Assembly: GCF_003253485.1 (NCBI RefSeq)
Contig: NZ_QKTX01000008.1
Coordinates: 76,902 to 140,901 of the forward strand
Source: Algoriphagus aquaeductus
GTDB lineage: Bacteria > Bacteroidota > Bacteroidia > Cytophagales > Cyclobacteriaceae
Length of the DNA stretch: 64,000 bases
Direction of reading: 5' to 3'
The notes beneath the pieces were generated by a model. That model was not told the origin of the DNA, ran no database searches, and saw nothing but the letters and a program-made list of their open reading frames with translations. Of this stretch, positions 24,039-32,832 are shown piece by piece. Position numbers and translations under genes: made by a program. Positions within the stretch are counted from its first letter, which is position 1. Every line of letters starts with the position of its first letter.

Positions 24039-27000
24039 ATGCATTTTTCTAAAACCCTCTGCCTTGGAATCTTCCTTTGTTTTTGTCTGATCCATTGCAA
24101 ACCCAAAGAATCCTCAGAGGAAAATTCTGATCTGAAAGCCACTGAACTTTCATTGATCCAAGATGAAGCCCAGGGTACCATTTCAGTTTTCAGAAAAGGA
24201 GAAACAGAACCCATCCTGACCCAACATGCCAAGGAAAATTTCAGACCATATATTCATCCCATTCTTGCACCAGACGGAAAGGGAATCCTTACCGAGTACA
24301 GCCCAGGCCATCATAAGCATCAAACCGGACTGTATTGGGGTTTCACACGAGTTAACGGAAGAGATTATTTCCACCACCCGGAAGGAGAATATTGGAAAAA
24401 AGTAGCCCTGAACCTAGTCGAGCATACCGGAGAGCAGGTAAAATGGCAGACGGTCTATCAGCTGTTGGATTCCTTGGGAAATCCCATTATGGAGGAGACT
24501 CAAAACTGGACCCTGAGCGAATACAACGGAGAATACCTCCTGGACCTGGAGTGGAAAGGAGACGCGAAAACCAAACTCACCATCGGACAATATGACTATG
24601 GAAGTCTATTTCTGAGAATGCCGTGGCAAGAGGGAATCGATGGGGAAATCATCAATGCCGCAAGACAAAAAAATGCACAGGCGGAAGGGCAGCCTTCCAT
24701 GTGGATCAATGTGGGAATGAAGGTGGAAGGAAGGGAAGACCGAGCCAATGTGGCCATTTTTGATCATCCCGAAAATCGTGGCTATCCCAACAAATGGAGG
24801 GTAGATGGCCAGTTGGGATTAGGTCCAGCCTTTACACGGGATGGTGATTGGGTCATCGAAGAAGGGACAACCGAATCGATCAAGCTCAGGCTTCTGGTCT
24901 ACACCGGAGAAGCCAATGACCTAAAAATCAACGAGGATTGGGGCAAATTCTCCGGAAGAACGGGGATGTATAGCACCACCGAACTTTGGGGATTGGCCCA
25001 GGAGGAAGGGAGAAATGCCAAATTTCTGACTGCCGAAGAAGCCGTCGAGGCCATGTCTATCAAGCCGGGTTACCGGGTAAACGTGTGGGCTTCCGAGCCC
25101 ATGATGACCCAACCCATGGCCTTTTGCTGGGATGATCGGGGCAGGCTCTGGATTGCTGAAAACAAGGATTACGAGTCCCGGGGAGACGGATTTTCCAATT
25201 CAGGAGACAGCAGAATTTTGATCTTGGAGGACACGGATGGAGATGGGAAAGCCGATAAGCAAACCGTTTTTATGGAGGGGTTGGCTTTTCCGGCGGCACT
25301 GGCAGTAGGCTTTGACGGGGTGTTTATAGGAGCACCTCCCAACCTGATTTTTGTGCCCGACAAAAACGGAGATGACAAAGCTGACCTGGATCAGATCAAA
25401 ATCCTTCTGACCGGTTGGGGAATTCGAGATCGGCACGAAACGCTCAACAGTCTACATTGGGGACCAGATGGATGGCTCTATGGACTACAGGGTTTTGCCA
25501 CACCTTCAAAAATCCGGAAACCCAATGCCAATGCCAAACTTTATTATCACAAGGATCCTTTCCCCGAGGACCTGCTCGAAGCAGACGGGGTAGACATCAA
25601 CGGAGGCGTGTGGAGGTACCATCCGGTCAAAGATAGATTTGAGGTAGTCGCACATGGATTCAGCAATCCATGGGGTATTGACTACAACGCAAAAGGACAA
25701 CTATTCATGAGCGCCTGCGTCATTCCTCACCTTTGGCATGTAATACCTGGGGGAATCTACCATCGCCAAGGCGGACAGCATTTCAATCCTTTCGTGTACG
25801 AGGATATCAAAACAATCGCCAATCACAGCCATCGGTCAGCCCATGGAGGCGCGAGAGTATACCAGTCTGACGCCTTTCCGAAAGAAGAGCAAGGACGGAT
25901 TTTCATGGCCAACATTCACGAGCATGGGATACTTTCTGACTTGCTTATCCCTAAAGGATCCGGGTATGAAGGCAAACATGGCGATGAGTTTATGATGGCC
26001 AACAATGCACAGTGGGTAGGATTCAGTATGGAGATCGGGCCAGATGGGGGGCTATATGCGCTAGATTGGCACGATGCGGACATTTGCGGCAAAGAAGTAC
26101 TGAACGAAGAGACCGGGCGCATTTTCCGGATTATGCCCGAGAAGTCCCTCACTCAAAATTTTCCCGGAAGATATACGGACTTGAATAAAATGACTGATGC
26201 CGAGTTGGTGGCCTTGCAGACCAATCCCTCAGATTGGCATGCACGAAGAGCAAGGGGTATTCTGCACAAACGTTCTGTTCAAAAAAAACTCCAAGCAAAT
26301 ACCGTGACGGCCCTGAAGAAGATTTTCTCCACAGACCCCAATCCTGATTGGAGACTTCGTGCCATGTGGACCATCCAGCAAATCGGAGGATTTACAGAAA
26401 AAGAATTGATTCAATCTTTATCCGACAAAGATCCCTACGTGAGAGCCTGGTCCATCCAATTGCTATGCGAGGACATGAATCCTTCTGTTGAAGCATTGGC
26501 AAAATTCAGGACACTTTCAGTCTCTGATCCCGATCCCGTAGTGAGGCTTTATTTGACTTCCGCACTGCAAAGAATTTCATCTTCCGAAAAATGGACCATA
26601 GCCCAAGGACTGCTACAGCATCAAGAAGACGAAAAAGATCACAACCTCCCCAAAATGCTCTGGTATGGAATAGAACCCTGGTTTGCAGAAAATCCGGATA
26701 AGTTTCTTTCCCTCGCTCCTTCATCCAAACTTAGTTTTGTGACCCAAAATATGGCCCGACGGGCAGTGGACGGCAATCAACTTGAAAAACTGGTCGCTTT
26801 GATTGAGAAAGGCAGTTCAAATGCAGACCATTTACTTTCTGGGATGCTGAGCGGGATGGAAGGAAGAATCGATCTAAAAACTCCTTCCAATTGGAAATCC
26901 GTCTCAGAAAAACTTCGAAAGGCCGGAGGGAAAAAGGAACAACTCGCATTGGAAATTTCAGGTTTGTTCGGAGATACGGAAGCTACCCAACGGGCCTTCG

Positions 27001-27866
27001 CCACTCTGAAAAACAAAAGCTTACCCCTGGACCAGCGGAAGAAAGCACTTCAAACTCTTACTGCTCAACAACAAAAGGGACTAGTATCAGAGATCCCGGT
27101 GTTGTTTCAGGAAGCAGCAATGCGAAAAGAAGCGATTCGCTCCATTGCGGCATTTGACAGCGAACCTTTGGGAAAATTGCTATTGGAAAGCTTTCCGAAA
27201 TTGACTCAAGAAGAAAAGTTGGAAGCCATGCAGACCCTTTCCTCGCGGGCTCGGTATGGAAACATGCTAACCCAGCAGATCAAGTCCAAAAAAATTGCCA
27301 AATCCGAGGTGCCTGCCAGTGTGGCAAGGCAACTTCTACGGGTGGTAGGAAGTGGGTTTATTGAAGTATGGGGACCGATCGAATCGGTGCCTAGCAACAA
27401 GGAAGCCTATGACAAATACCGGGCAATGCTCAATCCGTCGGCATTGAACGCTGCTAATCTTAATGCCGGAAAATCAGTCTTCATCAAATCCTGCGGAAGC
27501 TGTCATAAAATGTTCGGAGAGGGTGGAATAATAGGTCCTGATCTGACAGGAAGCAACCGAACCGACCCAGAGTATATCCTGATGAATGTGCTTGAACCAA
27601 CTGCCGAAATCCAAGATGATTACAAGATGGTCGTAATCAATACAAGAGACGGAAGGACTTATTCGGGAAACATCATTTCCGAAAATGACCGACAAGTCAC
27701 CTTGAGGATCGTTGGTCAAGATCAATTGATCATCAACAAGTCTGGCATACTCTCCAGAGAGGTGACTGAGGTATCGATGATGCCTTCAGGATTGTTTGAA
27801 AATTTGACGCAAACCGAAATCGTAAACCTCATTGCCTATTTGAAAACCAACAAGCGAATCGATTGA
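24039..27866 (+). CDS. DUF6807-propeller-HEAT-cytochrome c fusion lipoprotein
   Basis: 1275 aa, one uninterrupted frame. Order of parts: lipobox LIHC (Cys20); a DUF6807 (PmoA-like) domain at about 40-310 (HHKHQTGLYWGFTRVNG); a membrane-bound-dehydrogenase type propeller at about 330-705 (GYRVNVWASEPMMTQP, GDSRILILEDTDGDGKADK, HGGARVYQSDAFP); HEAT-like helical repeats at about 720-1100; and a cytochrome c domain with CGSCH (1151-1155) and GIIGPDLTGSNR. The propeller-HEAT-cytochrome part is the known PVC-type architecture. The added N-terminal DUF6807 domain suggests a combined carbohydrate-related activity (inference). It lies 212 bp downstream of the 22231 gene, same strand. Confidence 0.75.
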   Translation: MHFSKTLCLGIFLCFCLIHCKPKESSEENSDLKATELSLIQDEAQGTISVFRKGETEPILTQHAKENFRPYIHPILAPDGKGILTEYSPGHHKHQTGLYWGFTRVNGRDYFHHPEGEYWKKVALNLVEHTGEQVKWQTVYQLLDSLGNPIMEETQNWTLSEYNGEYLLDLEWKGDAKTKLTIGQYDYGSLFLRMPWQEGIDGEIINAARQKNAQAEGQPSMWINVGMKVEGREDRANVAIFDHPENRGYPNKWRVDGQLGLGPAFTRDGDWVIEEGTTESIKLRLLVYTGEANDLKINEDWGKFSGRTGMYSTTELWGLAQEEGRNAKFLTAEEAVEAMSIKPGYRVNVWASEPMMTQPMAFCWDDRGRLWIAENKDYESRGDGFSNSGDSRILILEDTDGDGKADKQTVFMEGLAFPAALAVGFDGVFIGAPPNLIFVPDKNGDDKADLDQIKILLTGWGIRDRHETLNSLHWGPDGWLYGLQGFATPSKIRKPNANAKLYYHKDPFPEDLLEADGVDINGGVWRYHPVKDRFEVVAHGFSNPWGIDYNAKGQLFMSACVIPHLWHVIPGGIYHRQGGQHFNPFVYEDIKTIANHSHRSAHGGARVYQSDAFPKEEQGRIFMANIHEHGILSDLLIPKGSGYEGKHGDEFMMANNAQWVGFSMEIGPDGGLYALDWHDADICGKEVLNEETGRIFRIMPEKSLTQNFPGRYTDLNKMTDAELVALQTNPSDWHARRARGILHKRSVQKKLQANTVTALKKIFSTDPNPDWRLRAMWTIQQIGGFTEKELIQSLSDKDPYVRAWSIQLLCEDMNPSVEALAKFRTLSVSDPDPVVRLYLTSALQRISSSEKWTIAQGLLQHQEDEKDHNLPKMLWYGIEPWFAENPDKFLSLAPSSKLSFVTQNMARRAVDGNQLEKLVALIEKGSSNADHLLSGMLSGMEGRIDLKTPSNWKSVSEKLRKAGGKKEQLALEISGLFGDTEATQRAFATLKNKSLPLDQRKKALQTLTAQQQKGLVSEIPVLFQEAAMRKEAIRSIAAFDSEPLGKLLLESFPKLTQEEKLEAMQTLSSRARYGNMLTQQIKSKKIAKSEVPASVARQLLRVVGSGFIEVWGPIESVPSNKEAYDKYRAMLNPSALNAANLNAGKSVFIKSCGSCHKMFGEGGIIGPDLTGSNRTDPEYILMNVLEPTAEIQDDYKMVVINTRDGRTYSGNIISENDRQVTLRIVGQDQLIINKSGILSREVTEVSMMPSGLFENLTQTEIVNLIAYLKTNKRID

Positions 27867-27912
27867 TCCGTCAAGAATAAGCCAGTCGGTCAGAAAAAAA
27901 CATGCCTCCACT

Positions 27913-28746
27913 TTACATTTCATACACATTGCCTTCGGCACACATTTCAACCTGAAACTGAAAATTACCGTCTCGAAGTGCCTCTTTGTAAAGAAGATCA
28001 ATCTGATCATCCGTACGGGTAGGTTCATGGTGAAAAATGGACAACTTCTTCACCTTACACATCTTCCCAAATAAAACCGCATCACGAATCGAGGAATGCC
28101 CCCACCCCATCTTGCCAACATATTCTTTGGAGGTATATGCACCATCATGAAACAGAATATCAGCCCCATTGGCAAGGTCAAATCCACTGGTCCATTCGGG
28201 ATCATTAGGGAAATCGGAGGAACCAAGCAGAACCTCATGATCGGGCAAATAGGCAATTGTTTTTTGATTGGCAGTCAGTCGATACCCTAATGTCGGACCA
28301 GGATGACATATAAACTGAGACCGAATCTTAATATTCCCAATGGTCAATTCCTCATCACCCAATTCATGTACTTCTGGATGTTGGGGTAGTTCACTCATCT
28401 TTACCGGAAACAAAGGAGGCGAAAAGTATCTCCTCAATCGGTGAAGTAAGGATTCTTGGCCGGCAGTGGGCCCCCACAAGTGTACTTTCACGTTTGGATT
28501 GTAAAGCGGCTGAAAAAAACCCAACCCCATGGTATGGTCGATGTGGAGGTGGGTGAGCAAAATATGGACTTCTTTGACGTCGGGACCCAAAAACCGACCT
28601 AACCTCATGATACCTGACCCTGCATCAAGGATCAGACAAGTATCTCCTTCTGTGACTTGTATACAGGAAGTGTTCCCCCCGTACCTGTGATTTTCCGGAC
28701 CAGGAGCAGGCAATGAACCTCTGCAGCCCCAAATTCTAGCTCTCAT
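27913..28746 (-). CDS. MBL-fold metallo-hydrolase
   Basis: 277 aa, no signal peptide. Metallo-beta-lactamase fold with metal motif THLHIDHTMG (His66, His68, Asp70, His71). Further ligands are likely in FICHPGPTLGYRL, LPDHE, FHDGAYTSKEY and FHHEPTRTDD. The RNase Z-like layout and the opening IWGCRGSLPAPG match a group of predicted phosphodiesterases, some linked to cyclic nucleotides; the substrate is unknown. Its start overlaps the stop of the PAS gene upstream by 4 bp (ATGA), so the two are translationally coupled. Confidence 0.85.
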   Translation of the reverse strand: MRARIWGCRGSLPAPGPENHRYGGNTSCIQVTEGDTCLILDAGSGIMRLGRFLGPDVKEVHILLTHLHIDHTMGLGFFQPLYNPNVKVHLWGPTAGQESLLHRLRRYFSPPLFPVKMSELPQHPEVHELGDEELTIGNIKIRSQFICHPGPTLGYRLTANQKTIAYLPDHEVLLGSSDFPNDPEWTSGFDLANGADILFHDGAYTSKEYVGKMGWGHSSIRDAVLFGKMCKVKKLSIFHHEPTRTDDQIDLLYKEALRDGNFQFQVEMCAEGNVYEM

Positions 28747-29138
28747 AGTTCTTGTGATTTCAAAAAAATCGCCATTGCACCTAAAAATCTTTTTGTTTTT
28801 CCCATAATTGGAAAGGTACTGACCGAAATCAAAGTCCTGACTCCAATCAAACTATCTACATAAAACTCTCCATTGGCAGGAAGTTTGGATGAAAGCGTCT
28901 TCACAAGAGGTAAATGATCCGGAGCCAAGGGATTGCCAGCATGGTCTGTGGGTTTGAAAATAGTGGCCCATTCTTCGAGCCGCATTCCACCCGTTTCGTT
29001 AAATTTTAGTCCAAAAATGGACTCGGCAGGTTCATTGTAAAAAAGCAAATTTCCATCAGGATCTACCAGAAACATAGGGAGGCTCAAGCTATCTCCAAAT
29101 TGTCGGGCTAAAATCAACTCAAGTGGCTGTGCTGGCAT
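28743..29138 (-). CDS. Single PAS domain protein
   Basis: About 131 aa from the ATG at 29138; the frame is open to 29252, but the PAS fold begins at MPAQPLELILARQFG. The PAS core is seen in SLPMFLVDPDGNLLFYNEPAESIFG. There is no kinase, cyclase or DNA-binding part. A ligand or redox signal sensed here is probably passed to the MBL-fold hydrolase, whose gene overlaps by 4 bp (inference). Confidence 0.75.
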   Translation of the reverse strand: MPAQPLELILARQFGDSLSLPMFLVDPDGNLLFYNEPAESIFGLKFNETGGMRLEEWATIFKPTDHAGNPLAPDHLPLVKTLSSKLPANGEFYVDSLIGVRTLISVSTFPIMGKTKRFLGAMAIFLKSQEL

Positions 29139-29415
29139 TGAATAAAAAGTTTTTTGGGTTTGAATAAAGTTTAATTTAAATAATCTTATGTGAATATTTC
29201 TATTTTTCATTGCAAAAAAAATAGCCCTATTTCGGAAGAGAGGGATCAACAATCCATTTTTGAAAATCCGCTACCATGGCCATTCTCCGACCCCAAAGCC
29301 CCGAACACCGTAGTTTCAGATTGCATCCTGACTGCAGTTTTGAAAATATTATTTACCTTGATTCCGGCTGGTATACTGATCCTCTTCCCATTCATCAAAA
29401 CAACCAAAGTAAGTA

Positions 29416-29841
29416 ATGCGAAAACTTCTTCTTTTTTCCCTATTAATCTGGACTGGGCTGACTCAGCCGCTTATCGCCCAACAAGACCCCAACAAGCTTT
29501 TGATCGAAGAATTCCTCCGTCAGAGTGAAAAGCAGAAAAAAACCGGATTGATCATGCTGGGGACGGGACTCGGCGCCACGGTGATCGGCACAGCCATGTT
29601 TGGTGCGGCTTGGGGCGGGGGATCTGAGTTTTTAGGAGTGACGGGAGCCATTCTGTTTACTGCTGGGAGTATTTCTACGCTGGTCAGTATTCCTATTTTG
29701 GTCAGTTCTGCATCGAATGGAAGGAAGGCGGGAAAATTGAGTTTAGTAACCGGCAGAATTCCAAATCTTCCCAACACGGGCACTTCTACCGGACTGTATC
29801 CTGCAGTCAGTTTTTCTATTCCTTTAACCTTGAATCGTTGA
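29416..29841 (+). CDS. Small membrane protein, unknown family (paralogue 1)
   Basis: 141 aa. Signal peptide (about 1-21, ending LIAQQ), a short helix LLIEEFLRQSEKQKKTG, two hydrophobic spans (about 44-63 and 74-97), then SSASNGRKAGKLSL and a C-terminus rich in Pro/Thr. The protein is homologous to its neighbour at 29846, which has the same order of parts. No function is recognised. The gap to the neighbour is 4 bp. Confidence 0.6.
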   Translation: MRKLLLFSLLIWTGLTQPLIAQQDPNKLLIEEFLRQSEKQKKTGLIMLGTGLGATVIGTAMFGAAWGGGSEFLGVTGAILFTAGSISTLVSIPILVSSASNGRKAGKLSLVTGRIPNLPNTGTSTGLYPAVSFSIPLTLNR

Positions 29842-29845
29842 TCCC

Positions 29846-30250
29846 ATGAAGAAATCTATTCTAATTCTTATTCTGATTGGTCTTTATTACCAGGGGTATG
29901 GTCAAGATTCCAAGTCACAGCAGTTCCTGATAGAAGACCTCATGAAAAAAAGTGACACCCAATACAAAGCAGGCTGGATATTTCTCGGAGGAGGAACAGC
30001 CATGATCCTTACAGCTGCGGCCATACCAAATAGGTTTGACTATACTGATGGGAGCAATAACCGAAGAGTCAAGAGTTTTTTCAGCTTGACGGGGGTCCTG
30101 TCGATTAGCACAAGTATCCCGCTTTTTTTATCTTCAGGATACAACGGAAGAACTGCTGCGAAACTTAGCCTTGGGTCGCAAAGTTTGAATCTTCCCATGA
30201 CTAGTCAGCTAAGGAGTTATCCTTCTCTTTCGCTCAAAGTTCCACTCTAA
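29846..30250 (+). CDS. Small membrane protein, unknown family (paralogue 2)
   Basis: 134 aa. Signal peptide (about 1-19), helix FLIEDLMKKSDTQYKAG, two hydrophobic spans split by a charged loop (PNRFDYTDGSNNRR), then SSGYNGRTAAKLSLGS. The match with the 29416 protein is clear at the helix and at the NGRxxxKLSL segment, so the pair arose by tandem duplication. Function unknown. Confidence 0.6.
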   Translation: MKKSILILILIGLYYQGYGQDSKSQQFLIEDLMKKSDTQYKAGWIFLGGGTAMILTAAAIPNRFDYTDGSNNRRVKSFFSLTGVLSISTSIPLFLSSGYNGRTAAKLSLGSQSLNLPMTSQLRSYPSLSLKVPL

Positions 30251-30384
30251 TTTTCGAGGTCCTATTTTGAAGGAATGACTATCTAGTTGTGTGCCAATAC
30301 CTTTTTAGTCAGGCTGACCAAAGGGATTTTCCGGAAAGCTTATTTTCTCATTCCTTCCCCTCAATAATTGACAGCAAGAGGTAT

Positions 30385-31476
30385 TTAGTCTCCAAAAGAA
30401 ATCCCCAACCCTTTTGCCGCTTGAACCAGGGTACCATGAGGATCTACCACATTGTAAGAACTGATGGCTTCCTGGATCGGAACAGCGGTGTAATCATTGT
30501 TTTTCAAGATGACCAGCTGACCAAACTTTCCGGCTAAAACCAATTCCATAGCTTTGACTCCGAATACAGAGGCGATGACTCGATCAAAGGCTATGGGTGT
30601 ACCTCCACGCTGAGTGTGGCCTAGGACAGTTTCTCTGATATCCGCCTCAATTCCTGCATCCTTCAGCTGTTGACTGAGCGAAAAACAAACCCCTCCCAAT
30701 CGGACGGAATGCCTGCCAAATTCTCCCTTTGAAGCGGTAATTGTTCCCTCTTTGGCATAGGCGCCTTCGGCAATTACGATATTGACAAAACCTCTTCCTT
30801 CATTGTATCTTCCTTTGATCCGCTCTACCAAAACATCAAGATCGTAAGGAATCTCAGGAATCAGACAGATTTCGGCCCCTCCGGAGATGGCGGTGTAAAG
30901 TGCTATCCAACCGGCATTTCTTCCCATCACTTCCATAATCATAACCCGGTGATGGCTGGCGGCCGTGGTCACTAACCGATCAAATGAGTCGCTCGCTGTC
31001 TGAACAGCCGTCTGAAAGCCAAACGTAAAATCAGTTGAAGAAAGATCATTGTCTATCGTTTTCGGAACACCCACCACTGGCATGCCTGCTTCAAACATGG
31101 CTTGGGAGATCGCTTGGGAACCGTCTCCCCCTATATTGATCACCGCATCAAAGCCCTTGGATTTTAACCGATCCACCAACCAGGGAATTCGATTCACTGT
31201 TTTAAAAGTACCATCGGGCTGGCGTTCTGGATAGTTCATTGGGTTTCCCTTGTTGGTAGTCCCAAGGATAGTCCCTCCCAAAACGTGAATTCCTGCTACA
31301 GTTTTATCATCCAATTTGATCAGCCTTGTTGGCTCTTCCATCAGACCGTTCAATGCTTCAAAGCTTCCCCAGACCTCCCAGTCTTTTTCCTGAGAAGCCC
31401 TTTTGACGATGCCTCTAATGACCGCATTCAATCCCGGGCAATCCCCTCCTCCAGTGGCAACAAGTATCTTCTTCAT
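30385..31476 (-). CDS. pfkA: 6-phosphofructokinase
   Basis: 363 aa. Opening ATGGGDCPGLNAVIRG, then NIGGDGSQ (115-121) and VPKTIDNDL (137-145). The Gly at the position equivalent to E. coli Gly104 (here Gly119) points to ATP. The Lys at the position equivalent to Gly124 (here Lys139) is usual in PPi enzymes and in a mixed clade that includes ATP-dependent members. The phosphoryl donor is therefore not certain; ATP is more likely. The enzyme phosphorylates fructose 6-phosphate in glycolysis. Monocistronic, with a near-consensus -7 element (TAGATTTA) about 35 bp upstream. Confidence 0.9.
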   Translation of the reverse strand: MKKILVATGGGDCPGLNAVIRGIVKRASQEKDWEVWGSFEALNGLMEEPTRLIKLDDKTVAGIHVLGGTILGTTNKGNPMNYPERQPDGTFKTVNRIPWLVDRLKSKGFDAVINIGGDGSQAISQAMFEAGMPVVGVPKTIDNDLSSTDFTFGFQTAVQTASDSFDRLVTTAASHHRVMIMEVMGRNAGWIALYTAISGGAEICLIPEIPYDLDVLVERIKGRYNEGRGFVNIVIAEGAYAKEGTITASKGEFGRHSVRLGGVCFSLSQQLKDAGIEADIRETVLGHTQRGGTPIAFDRVIASVFGVKAMELVLAGKFGQLVILKNNDYTAVPIQEAISSYNVVDPHGTLVQAAKGLGISFGD

Positions 31477-31660
31477 GGTCCGTTTGTTGGTTTTTAAAAG
31501 TGATTAAATCTAAGATTTTATTCGTTTTATACGAGTTCAGAGGGCATTTAATCAGTTATTTCTTTAACTTATTCAATTAAGAGGCCCCCTTTTCCAAAAC
31601 CAAGTATCACTCACAAAAACAGATTTTCAAAAGACTTCTTACCTGTAACCCACTCAAATC

Positions 31661-32608
31661 ATGATCCATAACCAAGAAGACAGCGTTTCAGAATTGAAGA
31701 AATTGAGCGATGAAGAGCTCATAGGACGGGCAAAAAAGTTTGCGAAAAAATACTGTGTTGGCGAGGGTAAAAATTTCAAGCTCAAAAATTTTTCTACTAT
31801 TCCCAAGATGAATCTTGGCCCCGAAGACAAGCCTTTGGTAAAAGAAGCACTTGAACAAGGAGTCAGCGCACTTTCAACTTTACAGGAAATCCTTTATGCT
31901 CAAGACAAATGGTCTCTTTTGGTGATCATTCAGGCTATGGATGCCGCAGGAAAAGACGGAGCCATCAAACACGTCATGTCCGGTGTCAATCCTCAAGGAT
32001 GTCATGTGACTTCATTCAAAGCCCCAAGTGCTGAGGAACTCGACCATGATTTCCTTTGGCGATGCAATCGGGCTTTGCCTGAACGAGGCAGAATTGGCAT
32101 TTTCAACAGATCCTATTACGAAGAAGTACTCGTGGTCAGAGTCCATGAGGCCATTCTTCATAACCAAAAACTTCCTCCTCAGCTCATCACAAAAAAAATA
32201 TGGGAGGAACGATTGGAAGACATCCGAAACTATGAGAAATATCTTGACCGAAACGGAACAAAAGTGATTAAGATCTTTCTGCATGTGTCCAAAGAGGAGC
32301 AGAAAAGAAGGTTCATTGAGCGGATCGATCAGCAGGACAAAAATTGGAAATTCAACTCCGGTGATATCAAAGAGCGGAACCATTGGGATACCTATATGAG
32401 AGCCTACGAGGAAATGATCCGAAAGACCTCCACCAAGAAGTCCCCTTGGTATGTAGTCCCCGCTGATAACAAATCCTACGCTAGGATTGCTATTGCCGCT
32501 GCCATGATCAAGGCCTTGGATGAAATGAATCTTGCTTATCCGACTCTGGCCCCTGAAGAAATGGCCCAACTCATGGAAATGAAGGAAGTTCTTCTCCATG
32601 AAAAGTGA
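31661..32608 (+). CDS. ppk2: Polyphosphate kinase 2 family protein
   Basis: 315 aa, one PPK2 domain. Walker A AMDAAGKDGAIKHVMSGVNP (about 86-105), FLWRCNRALPERGRIGIFNRS with the lid-module Arg residues, and the Walker B-like HVSKEEQKRRFIERI. Such enzymes use polyphosphate to phosphorylate nucleoside mono- or diphosphates (or run the reverse). The class within PPK2 cannot be fixed by eye. It stands alone, divergent from pfkA, which is a possible metabolic link through ATP supply but no more than that. Confidence 0.9.
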   Translation: MIHNQEDSVSELKKLSDEELIGRAKKFAKKYCVGEGKNFKLKNFSTIPKMNLGPEDKPLVKEALEQGVSALSTLQEILYAQDKWSLLVIIQAMDAAGKDGAIKHVMSGVNPQGCHVTSFKAPSAEELDHDFLWRCNRALPERGRIGIFNRSYYEEVLVVRVHEAILHNQKLPPQLITKKIWEERLEDIRNYEKYLDRNGTKVIKIFLHVSKEEQKRRFIERIDQQDKNWKFNSGDIKERNHWDTYMRAYEEMIRKTSTKKSPWYVVPADNKSYARIAIAAAMIKALDEMNLAYPTLAPEEMAQLMEMKEVLLHEK

Positions 32609-32762
32609 GTTAGGAAAACGCTCTGGCACCCTGAAAATCGTAAACCATGGGATAAGAGGAAAGGAAAACGAGACTCAAACGCCTTTGAAGTACTGGCAGA
32701 TATTCGATCCATTCGGGATTAGAACGGACGGAGAAAGATTCAATCCCAGCAGTCCCCTTTCT

Positions 32763-32805
32763 AAAAAAAAGGCAAACCAGACTTCGAGTGGAAATCAAGT
32801 TTGCC
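32763..32805 (-). terminator. Terminator of the ALDH gene
   Basis: Stem GGCAAAC/GTTTGCC (32771-32777 with 32799-32805), followed on the minus strand by a run of eight T. It lies 28 bp past the stop of the gene. Confidence 0.8.
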
Positions 32806-32832
32806 CTTGGTCTGGATCAATTTTTCCTGAAA

